A stretch of DNA of 64,000 nucleotides from Ptiloglossa arizonensis (taxonomy: Eukaryota; Arthropoda; Insecta; Hymenoptera; Colletidae), in NCBI RefSeq assembly GCF_051014685.1, contig NW_027478596.1, positions 310,001-374,000 on the forward strand, read 5' to 3'. The notes under the pieces were generated by a model. It saw nothing but the letters and a program-made list of their open reading frames with translations. It made no database searches and was not told the DNA's origin. Made by a program: the position numbers and the translations under genes. Positions 63,144 through 64,000 of this stretch are shown here, piece after piece; the first letter of the stretch is position 1, and every line of letters begins with the position of its first letter.

Positions 63144-64000
63144 GATTGTTTCTCAACCAATCCTTAATTTCAAACTCCCATATCTCGCGAACGGATTGAC
63201 GAACTCGAGAAATTCCTGTTGCATCTGAAAGTAGAAACTCGCCCGATTACAACGGTACGTGTATTTTTGCCCTAGGCCATAGTAGTTATTGGTTTCGAGT
63301 ATCAGACTTGCGAAAATTTTGTTGGTGTCTCAACCATTCCTTAACTTCAAACTCCCATATCTCGCGAACGGATTGACGAACTCGAGAAATTCCTGTTGCA
63401 TCTGAAAGTAGAAACTCGCCCGATTACAACGGTACGTGTATTTTTGCCCTAGGCCATAGTTGTTATTGGATTCGAGTATCAGACATGCGAAAATTTTGAT
63501 GATTTCTCAACCATTCCTTAACTTCAAACTCCCATATCTCGCGAACGGATTGACGAACTCGAGAAATTCCTGTTGCATCTGAAAGTAGAAACTCGCCCGA
63601 TTACAACGGTACGTGTATTTTTGCCCTAGGCCATAGTAGTTATTGGTTTCGAGTATCAGACTTGCGAAAATTTTGTTGGTGTCTCAACCATTCCTTAACT
63701 TCAAAGTCCCATATCTCGCGAACGGATTGACGAACGCGAGGAATTCCTGTTGCATGTGAAAGTAGAATCTCGCCCGATTACAACGGTATGTGCATTTTTC
63801 CCCTAGGCCTTTGTAGTTATTGGGTTCGAGTATCAGACCAGCGAAAATTTTGATGGTTTCTCAACCATTCCTTAACTTCAAACTCCCATATCTCGCGAAC
63901 GGAATGACGAACTCGAGAAATTCCTGTTGCATCTGAAAGTAGAAACTCGCACGATTACAATGGTGTGTGTACTTTTCCTCTAGGCCATTCCAGTTATTGT

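Larger units (their letters stand above)
62968..63144 (+). repeat. Representative near-consensus satellite monomer (177 bp)
   Basis: This copy is close to the common sequence at nearly every position and serves as a reference. In order it holds the dyad ATGGTTTCTCAACCAT (62,968-62,983), TCGCGA (NruI, 63,008-63,013), CTCGAG (XhoI, 63,027-63,032), CCTAGG (AvrII, 63,094-63,099) and AAAATTTT (63,136-63,143). The stretch from about offset 105 to 145 is the most variable part of the monomer. It comes in three common forms: ACAATGG with GGCCATTCCAG, ACAACGG with GGCCATAGTAG, and ACAAAGG with GGCCTTTGTAG. This copy has the second form plus a private GGTACGTG in place of the usual GGTATGTG. Confidence 0.95.
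1..64000 (+). repeat. 177-bp satellite DNA array, about 361 monomers, spans the entire window
   Basis: The landmark ATGGTTTCTCAACC recurs every 177 bp from position 4 to 63,852. That distance corresponds to 361 monomers with a net loss of about 49 bp, so the mean spacing is about 176.9 bp. All copies read in the same direction. Divergence is mostly point substitution with occasional 1-bp deletions. No monomer is interrupted by foreign sequence, and neither array edge lies inside the window. Consensus GC is about 42%. A period close to one nucleosome, array length and lack of genes point to centromeric, pericentromeric or subtelomeric heterochromatin of a eukaryote. The family and species are not recognised, and a centromere function cannot be shown from sequence alone. 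Open frames of 60-171 codons occur throughout but repeat with the satellite and are not annotated as genes. Confidence 0.98.
62441..64000 (+). repeat. Near-consensus monomers with GGTACGTG variant, right window edge
   Basis: Almost nine monomers, the closest to consensus in the window. Four in a row (about 63,076, 63,253, 63,430 and 63,607) share GGTACGTG. GTTGGTGTCTCAACC at 63,321 and 63,675 marks a two-monomer period (354 bp). The last monomer is cut by the window edge, so the array continues. Confidence 0.85.

Noticed and set aside
1..64000. Open frames of 60-171 codons on both strands as genes
   Set aside because: They recur with the 177-bp period, start and stop at the same monomer positions, encode the same 59-residue unit on the minus strand, and exist only where a single stop codon is mutated. 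No ordinary gene structure or non-repetitive protein is present.
1..64000. Human-type alpha satellite or Arabidopsis-type centromere repeat
   Set aside because: The period is 177 bp, not 171, and the monomer does not resemble either family as I remember them. Length similarity alone is not evidence. A search of Repbase, Dfam or a satellite database with the consensus would decide the family.
1..64000. CRISPR array or other repeat-spacer system
   Set aside because: The repeats are contiguous 177-bp units that vary throughout; there are no short identical repeats separated by unrelated spacers, and no cas-like genes.
1..64000. tRNA, rRNA, promoter or terminator elements inside the monomer
   Set aside because: I saw no cloverleaf-like pattern, rRNA core sequence or convincing promoter boxes. 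AT-rich pieces such as AAAATTTT are better read as structural features of the satellite.

Overview
The whole 64 kb window is one uninterrupted head-to-tail satellite DNA array. The monomer is 177 bp: successive copies of the landmark ATGGTTTCTCAACC fall at 4, 181, 358 and so on, and the last full one starts at 63,852. That gives about 361 monomers, all in the same orientation. I see no protein-coding gene, RNA gene, transposon, CRISPR array, simple-sequence tract or unique DNA anywhere. Both window edges cut through satellite, so the array extends beyond the window on both sides. The consensus monomer is about 42% GC (75 of 177 by hand count). It carries NruI (TCGCGA), XhoI (CTCGAG) and AvrII (CCTAGG) sites, an AAAATTTT tract and a perfect 6-bp dyad (ATGGTT-TCTC-AACCAT).

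This is eukaryotic constitutive heterochromatin, most plausibly a centromeric, pericentromeric or subtelomeric block. The basis is the near-nucleosomal period, array length, absence of genes and higher-order structure. I do not recognise the satellite family and cannot name the organism. It is not human-type 171-bp alpha satellite or the Arabidopsis 178-bp repeat as I remember them. CpG is not depleted (9 in the consensus against about 7.8 expected), which leans towards a genome with little germline CpG methylation, such as many insects, or towards recent amplification. This is only a lean.

Layout, left to right: mixed monomers (1-3.5 kb); a 4-monomer higher-order repeat, HOR (3.5-5.0); a 9-mer HOR (5.5-8.4); a 12-mer HOR in two full copies and one partial copy (8.7-13.8); a mosaic (13.8-17.3); a 7-mer HOR decaying into shorter modules (17.3-22.6); a 14/13-mer HOR (22.6-27.3); 9-mer, 3-mer and 8/9-mer blocks (27.4-33.9); a mosaic (33.9-36.1); a large segment (36.1-42.35) copied with a 12-monomer internal deletion at 43.2-47.3; a 14/12-mer HOR with an internal 4-mer duplication (48.6-55.7); an irregular stretch (55.7-60.1); and small-unit repeats close to consensus (60.1-64.0).

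Almost every difference between HOR copies is a gain or loss of whole monomers in 177-bp register, with junctions inside sequence shared by the two parent monomers. This is what unequal homologous exchange leaves. Open frames in the window are by-products: 177 = 3 x 59, so a frame stays in phase from one monomer to the next, and the minus-strand frame has a single stop per consensus monomer. I found no novel protein system. The interest lies in the readable recombination history and in conserved sequence symmetry within the monomer. Distances were worked out by hand from landmark positions; block edges are accurate to a few tens of bases unless stated.
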